This document shows positions 18,206 through 25,942 of a stretch of 58,209 nucleotides of DNA, in pieces. The stretch lies in contig JAJDNI010000276.1 in the NCBI GenBank assembly GCA_022340755.1, forward strand, positions 1-58,209, written 5' to 3'. Each line of letters begins with the position of its first letter. Within the stretch, counting starts at the first letter, position 1. The translations under genes and the position numbers were made by a program. The notes below the pieces were generated by a model that did not search any database, was not told where the DNA came from, and saw only the letters and a list, made by a program, of their open reading frames with translations. The DNA is from Gemmatimonadota bacterium (lineage in GTDB: Bacteria > Gemmatimonadota > Gemmatimonadetes > Longimicrobiales > Gaopeijiaceae).

Positions 18206-20614
18206 ATGGCTGAGGAGACCCGACACCGCGCCCCTTCCTTCCGCCCCGGTCTCGCGCTGAGCTTGGCCTTCCGTGGCCTCCGTCGCGATCCGGGAGCGTC
18301 GCTCCTGGCCGTCGGCATCCTGACCCTGGGCCTCGCGGCGCCGACGGTCTTCTTCAGCATGCTGGTGGGCGCCACCCGCCCCCTCCCCGTTCCCCGGGGA
18401 GACCGGGTCGTACGAGTGGACGTGGTGCAGCCGAGCGGCGACGGTCGCGAGCTTCCGGTGAAGGTCTCGGACCTGGCAGTGCTGAAAGGGACCGCGGGGC
18501 TCCAGGGCCTGGGCGGATTCACGGAGTTCCAGGCCACCCTGGTGGATCGAGACCGGGCCGGCGTGAGACTGTCGGCGGCAGGGCTCACCCCCGAGGTGCT
18601 GCCGTTGCTGGGTGTCGCCCCCGCGCTGGGGCGGATGCCCGGGCCGCAGGACGCCGGGGATGCGCTCCTGCTGGGTCACGACGTGTTCGAGGAGATCTAC
18701 GACGGCGATCCGGGTGTGGTCGGGCGCACGGTCTCGCTGAACGGAGCTCCCAGGACCGTGGTGGGCATCATGCCCGAGGGCTTCGGCTTCCCGTTCAAGC
18801 AGGACGCCTGGACGATCCTGGACGAAGCGCCCGGCGATGGCACGCAAATCGAGCTGGTGGGACGTCTGGCCGACGGTGCGGATCCCGGCGCCCCCGCCGC
18901 GGAGCTCGGCGCCCGCTGGAGCGCCGGCGACCTCGATCGACCCGCGGCGGAGCGGGGAGGAGTGGTGCAGGTCCGGGCGTATACGGGGAGCCGGGGTGAG
19001 AGGGGTGAGGCGATCGCCTTCGTCGGCCTGGTGCTCGTCGCGTTGTGCCTGCTGGTGATCGCTTGCGCGAACGTCGCCAACCTGCTCCTGGTCCGGGCCA
19101 CGGAGCGCGTGCGCTTCCTGGGCGTGCAGGCGGCCCTCGGCGCGGGCCGTCTCCAGCTCGGGGCCCAGGTCGTCTTCGAGGCCATGCTGGTGGCGGTGGG
19201 TGGGGGTGCATTCGGTCTGCTCGTCGCCTGGTGGAGCGTGGGCGTGCTGCAGCGCACCCTCGGGCCGGAGCACTTCGGCTATTACTGGATGCGGCTGGCG
19301 GTGGACTGGCCCGTGGTGGCGTTCACCTCGGCGTTGGTGGTGGGCACGGCCGTGCTCTCGGGCGTCCTCCCGGTGGTGCGGGTGCTCCGGGTGGACGTCG
19401 TGCGGGTCCTCAAGGAGGACGGGGCCGGGGCTGCCGTGGTCGGCGGTGGCCTGTGGAGCCGGGTCTTCGTCACCGGACAGCTCGCGCTCTCGTGTGGCGC
19501 ACTCGTGGCTGCCGGGCTCACGACGCGCGCCCTGGCGGAGAGTCGCGACTTCGGCCGGGGGGTGCCGGGGCACGAGTTGCTGGTGGCTTCGGTGGAGGCC
19601 CACCGGCCCGACGGCGCCACGGTGCCGGGCCTGGTCACCGACCTCCGGGAGGAGCTCGCGAGGCTGCCGGGTGCCCGTGCCGCCGCCGTGGCCATCGGGG
19701 CACCCGGGTACCTGGAGCCCTATTCCCCCATGGAGTTGGCCGGAGTCACCTATCCCAGGTCCCGGGACCGCCCGGGAACGCTCTGGAACGCGGTTTCTCC
19801 AGGCTTCTTCGACGTGTTCGGGCTGGCCCTGCGCTCGGGGAGGGTGCTGGAGGACGGCGACGTGCGGGGAGCCCCGAAGGTGGCGCTGGTGAGCGAGAGC
19901 TGGGTGCGGCGCTACTCACCTTCGGAGTCCCCCCTGGGTCGTCGGATCAGGCTGATCCAGGACGACTCGGCGGCGTGGCTCACGGTGGTGGGTGTCGTGG
20001 CGGATGTCGATCTGGGGGGCGGGCGGCTGGCTCGCGAGGATCGGGTGTACGTGCCGCTGGCACAGGCGGATCCGGCCCGTCTCATGCTGCTGGTGCGCAC
20101 ACCGGGGGAGCCGACCGCCCTGACGAGCGACCTGCGGCGGATGGTGGCGCAGGTGGATCCCTCGCTGGCGGTGTGGGACGTGCGCACGCTGGCGGACGCC
20201 TACGCCTACCTGATCCGGGTGCCGAGGGCGCTGGGCACCATCACGTTGAGCGGAGGATTGGCGGGGTTGCTCGTGGCAGCGGTGGGTCTGTACGGACTGC
20301 TCGCCTTCGCCGTGCGGCAACGTCGTCGTGAGCTGGGCGTGCGCCTCGCTCTCGGCGCCGACGCCGTGCGCTTGTTCAGGGACGTCCTCGGCCTCGCCTT
20401 GCGGCAGATCCTTCCGGGGGCGGCCATCGGGCTGACGCTGGCCTGGGTGGCGTCCCCGGTCTTGCGCGCCCTTCTCCTCGGAGGCGATCCACGGTCCCTC
20501 TCCACGTACGCGATGGTGGCGGGGGCGTTTCTCGGATCGGGGCTGCTGGCGGCCATGATTCCCGCCGTGAGGGCGGCGAGGGTCGACCCGGCACGCACGC
20601 TGCGGGGCGAGTGA
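18206..20614 (+). CDS. ADOP/MacB-type FtsX-like ABC permease
   Basis: An 802-residue membrane protein with the duplicated layout of ADOP permeases: an N-terminal helix, a periplasmic MacB_PCD domain (about 60-260), a three-helix FtsX unit (VIACANVANLLLVRATERV...), a second periplasmic domain (ALVAAGLTTRALAESRDFGRG onward), and a final FtsX unit (VRQRRRELGVRLALGADAVRLFRDVL...) ending in ARVDPARTLRGE. These permeases work with a MacB-like ATPase in export or as mechanotransmitters across the periplasm; no ATPase gene is adjacent. I chose ATG 18206, but the frame is open to ATG 18167. The promoter is shared with the divergent amidase. A second ADOP gene enters the window at its right end. Confidence 0.87.
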   Translation: MAEETRHRAPSFRPGLALSLAFRGLRRDPGASLLAVGILTLGLAAPTVFFSMLVGATRPLPVPRGDRVVRVDVVQPSGDGRELPVKVSDLAVLKGTAGLQGLGGFTEFQATLVDRDRAGVRLSAAGLTPEVLPLLGVAPALGRMPGPQDAGDALLLGHDVFEEIYDGDPGVVGRTVSLNGAPRTVVGIMPEGFGFPFKQDAWTILDEAPGDGTQIELVGRLADGADPGAPAAELGARWSAGDLDRPAAERGGVVQVRAYTGSRGERGEAIAFVGLVLVALCLLVIACANVANLLLVRATERVRFLGVQAALGAGRLQLGAQVVFEAMLVAVGGGAFGLLVAWWSVGVLQRTLGPEHFGYYWMRLAVDWPVVAFTSALVVGTAVLSGVLPVVRVLRVDVVRVLKEDGAGAAVVGGGLWSRVFVTGQLALSCGALVAAGLTTRALAESRDFGRGVPGHELLVASVEAHRPDGATVPGLVTDLREELARLPGARAAAVAIGAPGYLEPYSPMELAGVTYPRSRDRPGTLWNAVSPGFFDVFGLALRSGRVLEDGDVRGAPKVALVSESWVRRYSPSESPLGRRIRLIQDDSAAWLTVVGVVADVDLGGGRLAREDRVYVPLAQADPARLMLLVRTPGEPTALTSDLRRMVAQVDPSLAVWDVRTLADAYAYLIRVPRALGTITLSGGLAGLLVAAVGLYGLLAFAVRQRRRELGVRLALGADAVRLFRDVLGLALRQILPGAAIGLTLAWVASPVLRALLLGGDPRSLSTYAMVAGAFLGSGLLAAMIPAVRAARVDPARTLRGE

Positions 20615-20825
20615 GGAGGACAGGCATGGAATCGAGGATGTGGGTCGGGTAAGCGGCGGCTGCTGGGGTCAGGACGTGGAGACCGGCTCCAACGGCCTGG
20701 GCACCGGTCCTGTCACAACGAGTGGCGGCAACTCGTTCTACATCAGCCGGGGCCATGGGGGCCGCGGGGGACGTGCGGAGCTCAGGACACGCGGGGGCGC
20801 TTCGCCGGTGAGGAGGGGGAGTGAC

Positions 20826-21260
20826 GTGGCACATTTGAAGCGATATGCCGCAGTGGCATTGGCTGCGGCGGCGCTCGGCTGCTCGAGCTCTACGGAGCCG
20901 CAGATTGACGCCAACACCTCCCTGGTACCGGCGACCACCGAGGTGACGTTGCGGTACGGGGAGGATCGACAGCTCGACAACAGCGTCCTGCGGGTGACGT
21001 TTGCCCGGGTGGTGGAGGACTCACGGTGCCCGGTGGACGTCGTATGCGTCTGGGCGGGCAACGCCGTCGTCGAGATCGGGGTCGCCGCCGGGATGGGGCC
21101 TACGGTTCCTCTTCAGATCAACGCGACGATGGATCCCCGGTACGCCGACTGGAACAGCGTTCGGGTCACGGTCCTCGAGTTGACTCCGGCGCCGCGATCG
21201 GACACGCCCATCAAGCCCGAAGACTACTCGGTGAAGCTGCGGTTCGAGTCGATACGCTGA
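20826..21260 (+). CDS. Small lipoprotein of unknown function
   Basis: A 144-residue protein from GTG 20826, preceded by GAGGAGGGGGA. The signal MAHLKRYAAVALAAAALGC (lipobox ALGC) directs lipidation. The mature part has a DSRCPVDVVCVWAGNAVVEI segment with two cysteines; similar RCPxxVxCVWAG stretches recur in uncharacterised secreted proteins of Bacteroidota and Gemmatimonadota. The C-terminal part is beta-rich. It follows the ADOP permease by 211 bp in the same direction and may have its own promoter. No function can be assigned. Confidence 0.75.
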   Translation: MAHLKRYAAVALAAAALGCSSSTEPQIDANTSLVPATTEVTLRYGEDRQLDNSVLRVTFARVVEDSRCPVDVVCVWAGNAVVEIGVAAGMGPTVPLQINATMDPRYADWNSVRVTVLELTPAPRSDTPIKPEDYSVKLRFESIR

Positions 21261-21326
21261 GGGCGCTCCGGACCGTCGCATCGGCCCGGACAGCCGTGGG
21301 TGTTGGCGATCCGGAGGCTCGAGCTC

Positions 21327-22667
21327 CTAGGTATGCCGTCCGCCGGCGCGTCGCCTTCCTCGCACGACGAGCGCGTAGACCGGGATGCCGGCCGCGATAA
21401 TACCGAAGCCGATGAGCGTCGACCGGGGCTGCTGCACCAGCGCGCTCAACAGCATGCCCACCGAGGCCGCCAGAAAGACCAGCGGAACCCATGGGTAGCC
21501 CGGAGTCCGATACGCGCGCTCGGCGTCCGGACGCCGCCGGCGCAGGAGGATCACCGCGCCGACCGCCAGGGCGTAGAAGGGCCAAATGCCGAGTATGAAG
21601 CCGTCGGCAAGCTGTTCGAAGGTCTGAACGGAGACGTAGCCCACGCCCAGGACGGTGGCCAGGGCCAGGGCCCCCCAGGGGGTGCCATGGCGCGGATGGA
21701 CCGCCGCCACCGGTCGCCACATCATGCCATCCTCAGCCATCGCGAAGAAGATGCGCGGCCCGGTCATCATGGAGCCGTTCAGCGAGCCGAAGGTGGACAG
21801 GATCACCAGGGCCGAGACGACGTGGCTACCGGCCGTGCCCGTCAGACGTCGGGCCACGTCCGCCGCCACCAGGGGTGAGGCGGCCATGGCATTCACGCCC
21901 AGGACCAGGAAGTAGGTGGCGTTGAGCAGCAGGTAGACCCCTACCACGACCAGCACGCCGAGGATCAGGGCGCGGGGCAGGGTGCGCCCGGGATTCTCCA
22001 CCTCGCCGGACATGAACGTGAGGTCCGCCCATCCGTCGTACGCCCACAGGGCCGACACCAGGGCCAGACCCCAACCGCTCCAGCTCCCCCGGGCGACGGC
22101 CTCGGCTGCGGGCTGCGCCGCCGCGGCGCCGCCCGCGGCGAGTGCCAGGGCCGCCACGGCCAGCAGTGACAGCGCGAGAATTTTGGCGCCAGTGGTCGTG
22201 TTCTCCAGCACGGCGCCCCAGCGGACCGACCGGATGTTCACGAGACCTACGGTGATGATGGCCGCGGCCGCCACGACGCGGACACCGACGGGAGACAGGT
22301 GGACGAAATCCCCGACGTACTCCGCGAAGATCATGGCGATGGCCCCCAGCGCCGACGGCCGGATGACGACCAACTCCGTCCATCCGAACAGGAAGGCCAC
22401 CCTCGGTCCGTAGGTCTCCCGCAGGAACACGTAGATGCCGCCGGAGAGCGGGTACATCGTCGCCAGCTCGGCCATGGTCAGCGCGCCGAGGAGCACCACC
22501 ACTGCCCCCGTCACCCACACCACCACGATACCCGTCACCGAACCCGTCGACGCAGCTACGCTGCTGGGGACCCGGAAGATGCCGCTCCCGATGGTGATGC
22601 CCACCAGGATGGCCGCGCCGCTCCAGATGCCGAGCTGACGACGCAGGTGTGGTGCGGTCGTGTCCAC
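21327..22667 (-). CDS. APC-superfamily amino acid permease
   Basis: A 446-residue inner-membrane transporter from GTG 22667 with AAAGGA upstream. It has 12 hydrophobic helices and typical APC/LAT motifs: GAAILVGITIGSGIFRVP in helix 1 (residues about 17-34, with the GSGIF unwound segment), ALTMAELATMYPLSGGIYVFLRETYG in helices 2-3, and AYDGWADLTFMSGEVENPGRTLP in helix 6. Members exchange or import amino acids with protons or another amino acid. It lies next to an S9 peptidase gene (22738-25170, same strand, upstream), so the pair may release and import amino acids; the 70-bp gap permits co-transcription. Confidence 0.9.
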   Translation of the reverse strand: MDTTAPHLRRQLGIWSGAAILVGITIGSGIFRVPSSVAASTGSVTGIVVVWVTGAVVVLLGALTMAELATMYPLSGGIYVFLRETYGPRVAFLFGWTELVVIRPSALGAIAMIFAEYVGDFVHLSPVGVRVVAAAAIITVGLVNIRSVRWGAVLENTTTGAKILALSLLAVAALALAAGGAAAAQPAAEAVARGSWSGWGLALVSALWAYDGWADLTFMSGEVENPGRTLPRALILGVLVVVGVYLLLNATYFLVLGVNAMAASPLVAADVARRLTGTAGSHVVSALVILSTFGSLNGSMMTGPRIFFAMAEDGMMWRPVAAVHPRHGTPWGALALATVLGVGYVSVQTFEQLADGFILGIWPFYALAVGAVILLRRRRPDAERAYRTPGYPWVPLVFLAASVGMLLSALVQQPRSTLIGFGIIAAGIPVYALVVRGRRRAGGRHT

Positions 22668-22737
22668 GTGCGGTCCTTTCCTGTGTGGCGTCCCGGAGGT
22701 GTCCCCCGCTACGCTGCGTGCATGGTCTCCCTGTCGA

Positions 22738-25170
22738 TCAACTCCCCGATCTCCTCACCGGACACAGACCGCCATCGTCGGTGCATCCGGGCTTACTGAT
22801 GGTGCGCTCGAAGAGCTCGAAAATCCTGCGGTATTCATCCGTCCAGGACGTGGGCTCCACGAACCCGTGATTCTCCACGGGATACGGCTGAAACTCCCAG
22901 TTCTCCTTGCCCAGCTCGATGAGCCGTTGCACCAGCCGTACGTCGTCGGAGAAATGGACGTTGGTGTCCACCATGCCGTGCAGGATGAGCAGGTGCTGAT
23001 CTGGCCGCATGTCCTGAGCGAAGTAGATGGGCGACGACTTCTTGTACGCCGTCGAGTCGTTCTGCGGCAGGTTGAGAATGTCGCTCGTGTAGCCGTGGTT
23101 GTAGTGCGCCCAGTCCGTAACCGAACGAAGGGCCGCACCGGCGCGGAACGTCTCGCCGGCGGTGAAGATGGACATCTCCGTCATGAAGCCGCCGTACGAG
23201 CCGCCGTACATGCCGATGCGCCGGGGATCCACGCCCTCGTTCTGCACGAGCCAGTGGGCGCCGTCCACCTGGTCGCTCATGTCCTTGCCGCCCATCCACT
23301 CGTAGATGGCAGTGCGCCAGTCGCGACCGTAGCCCGCCGATCCGCGGTAGTCGACGTCCAGCACGGTATAGCCGCTGGCCGCGAGGAAATGGTTGAACAT
23401 GTACTCGCGGTAGTACGACGACCAGTAGTTGTGGACGTTGTGCAGGTAACCCGCGCCATGCACGAAGACCACCGCCGCGCCGTTGGCTTGGGCCCCCATC
23501 TCCTTCGGACGGTAGATGCGCGCGGGCACCATCGTGCCGTCCTGAGCCTTGAAGTGGATGATCTCCGGCTTCAGCCAGGGGAAGGAGAGCCAGTCCTGGG
23601 TGGGCGAATGCGTGACCTGGCTCATCTCCATGGGCTTCTTCGCGTCGGCGAGGAAGAGCTCCTGGGGCCGGTTCGACACGTCGTGGACGATGGCGAAGCG
23701 CTTGCCGTCCGGTGAGATGGTTGCGTCGTACCGGCCCACACCGTCGGTGACGGGTTTCAGGTCCCGCCCGTCGAAGTCCACGGAGTACGTGTTCTCGTTG
23801 AACGGTGAGCTCTTGTTGACCGTGACGAGGAAGTGCGACCGGTCCTCCGGCATGGTCACTCCCAGAACTTCCCAGTCACCGGTGGTGAGCTGCTTCTTGT
23901 CGCTGCCGTCGGCGTTCACCGCATAAAGCTGTGCGTAGCCACTGGCCTCACTGACGTACCAGATGCGGTCGGTGCCGGGGAGGAAGCCGACGCAGCGAGC
24001 GTAGCACGGGCCGCCCACCCAGGCGTCGTCATGCAGATGGTCCAGAAGCGTGACGTCCCCGTTGGAGGGATCCACCGACCAGAGCCACCAATCCTTGTTG
24101 TCGAACGATGAGGTGAAGAGGAAGCCCATGGTGCCGGCGTCGTTCCACCCCGCGTTGTCCGGCCGGGGCTCGCCTTCACCCTTGTAGTCCCCCGGGGCCA
24201 TGGGCAGCCAGCTGATGGCCCCGGTGGCGGTGGTGATGAGGCCGATCCGCGACGTTCCCTGGGGCTCCCCCACCTTGGTGCGTCCGCGGATGTCCTCGGT
24301 GAAACCGCTCTCGGTGATCCACTCGGGGACGATGGTGGCCTTGGCGTCCTGCGCGGGCGTGAACGTACGGATGAGTACGTAACTCCCGGCCCGGGTGGAC
24401 TCCAGCGAGCCTACGCGCTCGTTCTTGTTCAGGTAGATCCGCTTCGGCTCCTTGCCCTCACGAGCCTCTCGCTCCGCCTTGCGCCGATCCTCCTCGGCCT
24501 TGAGGCGACGCACGTGCTCGAAGAGCTCGAGCTGCTGGTCCCTGAGGAACTTCGCCTCGCCCGTAGGCTCCGGGGGCTCCCTGGGCGCCTGGCCGTCTTC
24601 GATCCAGGTGAGTTGGTCTGAGGATCCTTCATCCAGTGACGTCCGGAAGAGGTTGTTTCCCTCCCGGTAGATGACGCTCTTGCCGTCGGGCGAGAACATC
24701 GGGGAGCCCTCGGCTGCCTGTGTGTGTGTCAGTCGCCGGGTCTTCATCGTGCGGCGGTCCACCAGCCAGAGATCGCCGGCCACGCTGGACACGCGCCACC
24801 GCCGGTCCACGGAGATGTCTCCGCCGGCGATGAGGGGGGCCACGGAGTCGGCCTGCTCGTCGGTGAGCTTCTCGGGCTCTCCGCCCTTCGCGCTCACGCG
24901 GTACAGCGAGCGTTCCGCGTTCCAGGCCAGCCCACCCGGGCGCCACCGGAAGTAGAGCCACCGTGAGTCGTCGGTCCAATGGACTCCCGTGGGCGCCTCG
25001 CCGACGAGCTCGGGTCCGCGCATGATGTTCTTGATGGACAGTTGGAAGGTCTGATCGCGCACCGGCGCGGGCACCCAGGTGGCGGTGCTCTGCGCGGCCG
25101 CGACGGTGGTCCAGGTAGCGAGAAGGGCAACGGCCGCACCACCCCACCCCAGTCGATGAACGGAAGCCAT
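22738..25170 (-). CDS. Secreted S9-family prolyl oligopeptidase / dipeptidyl-peptidase-like enzyme
   Basis: An 810-residue exported serine peptidase from ATG 25170 (GAGGAG nine bases upstream). The signal peptide runs to TVAAAQS. The N-terminal two thirds form a beta-propeller (GEPEKLTDEQAD, GSPMFSPDGKSVIYREGN, NADGSDKKQLTTGDWEVLGV). The C-terminal alpha/beta hydrolase domain carries the catalytic triad: S658 in GGSYGGF, D735 in DTNVHF and H768 in ENHGF. S9 enzymes cleave short peptides, typically after proline or releasing dipeptides, and the propeller excludes large proteins. It is divergent from the first micro-peptide cassette, whose operator cluster begins about 150 bp upstream of this start. 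Confidence 0.92.
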   Translation of the reverse strand: MASVHRLGWGGAAVALLATWTTVAAAQSTATWVPAPVRDQTFQLSIKNIMRGPELVGEAPTGVHWTDDSRWLYFRWRPGGLAWNAERSLYRVSAKGGEPEKLTDEQADSVAPLIAGGDISVDRRWRVSSVAGDLWLVDRRTMKTRRLTHTQAAEGSPMFSPDGKSVIYREGNNLFRTSLDEGSSDQLTWIEDGQAPREPPEPTGEAKFLRDQQLELFEHVRRLKAEEDRRKAEREAREGKEPKRIYLNKNERVGSLESTRAGSYVLIRTFTPAQDAKATIVPEWITESGFTEDIRGRTKVGEPQGTSRIGLITTATGAISWLPMAPGDYKGEGEPRPDNAGWNDAGTMGFLFTSSFDNKDWWLWSVDPSNGDVTLLDHLHDDAWVGGPCYARCVGFLPGTDRIWYVSEASGYAQLYAVNADGSDKKQLTTGDWEVLGVTMPEDRSHFLVTVNKSSPFNENTYSVDFDGRDLKPVTDGVGRYDATISPDGKRFAIVHDVSNRPQELFLADAKKPMEMSQVTHSPTQDWLSFPWLKPEIIHFKAQDGTMVPARIYRPKEMGAQANGAAVVFVHGAGYLHNVHNYWSSYYREYMFNHFLAASGYTVLDVDYRGSAGYGRDWRTAIYEWMGGKDMSDQVDGAHWLVQNEGVDPRRIGMYGGSYGGFMTEMSIFTAGETFRAGAALRSVTDWAHYNHGYTSDILNLPQNDSTAYKKSSPIYFAQDMRPDQHLLILHGMVDTNVHFSDDVRLVQRLIELGKENWEFQPYPVENHGFVEPTSWTDEYRRIFELFERTISKPGCTDDGGLCPVRRSGS

Positions 25171-25317
25171 CGGTGTAACTCCTCGAAGAGGCTGTGCATT
25201 CGGTGGCGGAAGGGTACGGCTTGAGGGATCCCGGCGCACGTCCTTCGAAAGCGATGCTCCGCGAGACCCGGCATCAGGTGCTTGGTGGCACAGCCCCCCG
25301 GGGTCACGGAACGTGCT
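25171..25317. other. Upstream region of the S9 peptidase, before the first operator cluster
   Basis: No gene. It must hold the S9 peptidase promoter (minus strand). A lone GGAAC half-site at 25308-25312 sits 5 bp before the first full palindrome and forms an inverted GGAAC/GTTCC arrangement with it. Nothing else is recognisable. Confidence 0.3.
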
Positions 25318-25375
25318 GTTCCCGTTTCGGAACGGCGTGCCGTTATGGGAACAAAATGCGTTCCTGTTTGGGAAC
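25318..25375. promoter_or_regulatory. Triple palindromic operator (upstream activating sites), cassette 1
   Basis: Three 16-bp sites: 25318-25333 (GTTCC CGTTTC GGAAC), 25337-25352 (GTGCC GTTATG GGAAC) and 25360-25375 (GTTCC TGTTTG GGAAC). Their centres lie about 153, 134 and 111 bp upstream of the predicted start of transcription, the usual distance for enhancer sites of NtrC-type activators. The likely binder is the Fis-type helix-turn-helix of the regulator encoded at 25943-27319, by inference from proximity. Confidence 0.75.
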
Positions 25376-25409
25376 GTATTGGGACCGTGATTGCCGCCGG
25401 CACAGCCTC

Positions 25410-25421
25410 TAAGTTGTTGTG
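25410..25421. promoter_or_regulatory. Possible IHF-like bending site, cassette 1
   Basis: TAA-N4-TTG at 25410-25419 matches the core of the IHF consensus in reverse orientation and lies between the operators and the promoter, where sigma-54 systems often need a bend. IHF sites are degenerate, so this is weak alone; a similar match occurs in cassette 2. Confidence 0.25.
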
Positions 25422-25452
25422 CTGCAATGTATTATGGTGTCGACCCATCGAC

Positions 25453-25468
25453 TGGCACGTCGCCTGCT
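25453..25468 (+). promoter_or_regulatory. Sigma-54 (-24/-12) promoter, cassette 1
   Basis: TGGCACGTCGCCTGCT: TGGCACG, four bases, then CTGCT against the consensus TGGCACG-N4-TTGCW. The GG (25454-25455) and GC (25466-25467) doublets are exactly 12 bp apart, and a pyrimidine precedes the TGG. Predicted transcription start about 25479, giving a leader of about 69 bases before the ORF at 25548. Confidence 0.75.
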
Positions 25469-25547
25469 CTTTCTCCGGGCGTGACAGCGAGCCGCGATCG
25501 ACGGGATCGAGGAACTCGACGGACGGCCTACGCAGGGGAGGGGAACC

Positions 25548-25589
25548 ATGAAAGCGCATCGGAAGATCTCGGGAATCGTGGTGTGGTAG
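25548..25589 (+). CDS. 13-residue micro-peptide 1 (MKAHRKISGIVVW)
   Basis: ATG 25548 to TAG 25587-25589. GGAGG at 25537-25541 ends 6 bases before the ATG, an ideal Shine-Dalgarno. The peptide has a basic N-terminal half (K2, H4, R5, K6) and a hydrophobic C-terminal half ending in tryptophan. It shares 9 of 13 residues with micro-peptide 2 (M..A.RKI.GIV.W). An in-frame TGA at 25482 just after the predicted transcript start excludes a longer form. No gene follows on this strand, so it is not a leader peptide of an adjacent gene. Possible roles are a signalling or membrane-active peptide, or a coding marker inside a sigma-54-controlled small RNA. I know of no family to assign it to. Confidence 0.65.
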   Translation: MKAHRKISGIVVW

Positions 25590-25648
25590 GCACCCGCCAG
25601 CGTGGCTTGGCTCATCCCAGAGCTCCGCGCCGCACGGCGACGCGGGCC

Positions 25649-25706
25649 GTTCCCAATAGGGAACGTAGTGCCCATTAGGGAACACGACATGTTCCCTTTA
25701 TGGAAC
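25649..25706. promoter_or_regulatory. Triple palindromic operator (upstream activating sites), cassette 2
   Basis: Three 16-bp sites: 25649-25664 (GTTCC CAATAG GGAAC), 25668-25683 (GTGCC CATTAG GGAAC) and 25691-25706 (GTTCC CTTTAT GGAAC). Spacing (19, 23) and the GTGCC variant in the middle site repeat those of cassette 1, while the six central bases differ in every site. Centres lie about 154, 135 and 112 bp before the predicted transcript start. Confidence 0.75.
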
Positions 25707-25753
25707 GCGACGCGTCTTGCGCACCAGTACTATTCATGGCGTAAGTCACTACA

Positions 25754-25766
25754 CGTCAACATCTTA
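25754..25766. promoter_or_regulatory. Possible IHF-like bending site, cassette 2
   Basis: TCAA-N4-TTA (25756-25766) matches the IHF core WATCAA-N4-TTR except for its first two bases, within an AT-richer stretch between operators and promoter. It parallels the weak match in cassette 1. Confidence 0.3.
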
Positions 25767-25784
25767 CAAGCCATTTTGGAAATA

Positions 25785-25800
25785 TGGCACGTAGTGTGCC
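25785..25800 (+). promoter_or_regulatory. Sigma-54 (-24/-12) promoter, cassette 2
   Basis: TGGCACGTAGTGTGCC: TGGCACG, four bases, then GTGCC. GG (25786-25787) and GC (25798-25799) are exactly 12 bp apart. Predicted transcription start about 25811, with a leader of about 44 bases. It lies 78 bp after the last operator, against 77 in cassette 1. Confidence 0.7.
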
Positions 25801-25854
25801 TCTGAAGCCCGGCAACACGACAACGCGAACAGCCTACCTGGGGGAGGCTAATCC

Positions 25855-25896
25855 ATGAACGCGAATCGGAAGATCTTCGGAATCGTCGCCTGGTAA
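25855..25896 (+). CDS. 13-residue micro-peptide 2 (MNANRKIFGIVAW)
   Basis: ATG 25855 to TAA 25894-25896. GGAGG at 25843-25847 ends 7 bases before the ATG. It is the paralogue of micro-peptide 1: the same length, the same RKI core, GIV and terminal W; the four differing residues are K2N, H4N, S8F and V12A. At the DNA level only one further codon differs (GTG/GTC). Such a small alignment cannot show selection on the protein, so an RNA function remains possible. It is convergent with the NtrC-type regulator, whose stop lies 47 bp downstream. Confidence 0.65.
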   Translation: MNANRKIFGIVAW

Positions 25897-25907
25897 CCGG
25901 TTCCTCC

Positions 25908-25930
25908 CGGGACCGCGGATCAGGGTCCCG
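25908..25930. terminator. Hairpin between micro-peptide 2 and the regulator gene
   Basis: CGGGACC (25908-25914) pairs with GGTCCCG (25924-25930) around a 9-base loop, 11 bases after the micro-ORF stop and 12 bases past the regulator's stop on the other strand. It could end transcripts from either side; no U-run is present. Confidence 0.45.
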
Positions 25931-25942
25931 GATCGCAGCACC

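Larger units (their letters stand above)
25318..25896 (+). repeat. Tandem duplicated operator - sigma-54 promoter - micro-ORF cassettes
   Basis: Cassette 1 spans 25318-25589 and cassette 2 spans 25649-25896, starting 331 bp apart. Both hold, in order, three GTTCC-N6-GGAAC-type palindromes with start-to-start spacing 19 then 23 bp, a 77 or 78 bp spacer, a -24/-12 promoter, a leader, and a 13-codon ORF with a consensus ribosome-binding site. The middle palindrome in each has the same variant left arm (GTGCC). Between these elements the two copies have lost similarity, so the element geometry has outlasted the sequence. Confidence 0.85.

Noticed and set aside
16874-19603. 909-codon minus-strand open frame spanning the amidase and ADOP permease
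   Set aside because: It overlaps two confidently identified genes in other frames, has low-complexity Arg/His/Pro composition and no domain signature.
25250-25310. TGGCACAGCC (around 25287) as a third -24/-12 promoter
   Set aside because: There is no GC doublet 12 bp after the GG and no operator cluster upstream.
25318-25706. Repeated GTTCC/GGAAC palindromes as a CRISPR array or REP-type repeat
   Set aside because: The units are 16 bp with variable cores and unequal spacing, only three per cluster, and placed at enhancer distance from -24/-12 promoters; there are no cas genes.
25548-25896. Micro-ORFs as attenuator leader peptides
   Set aside because: No co-oriented gene follows either ORF; peptide 1 runs into the second operator cluster and peptide 2 into a convergent gene. 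They also lack runs of one amino acid.
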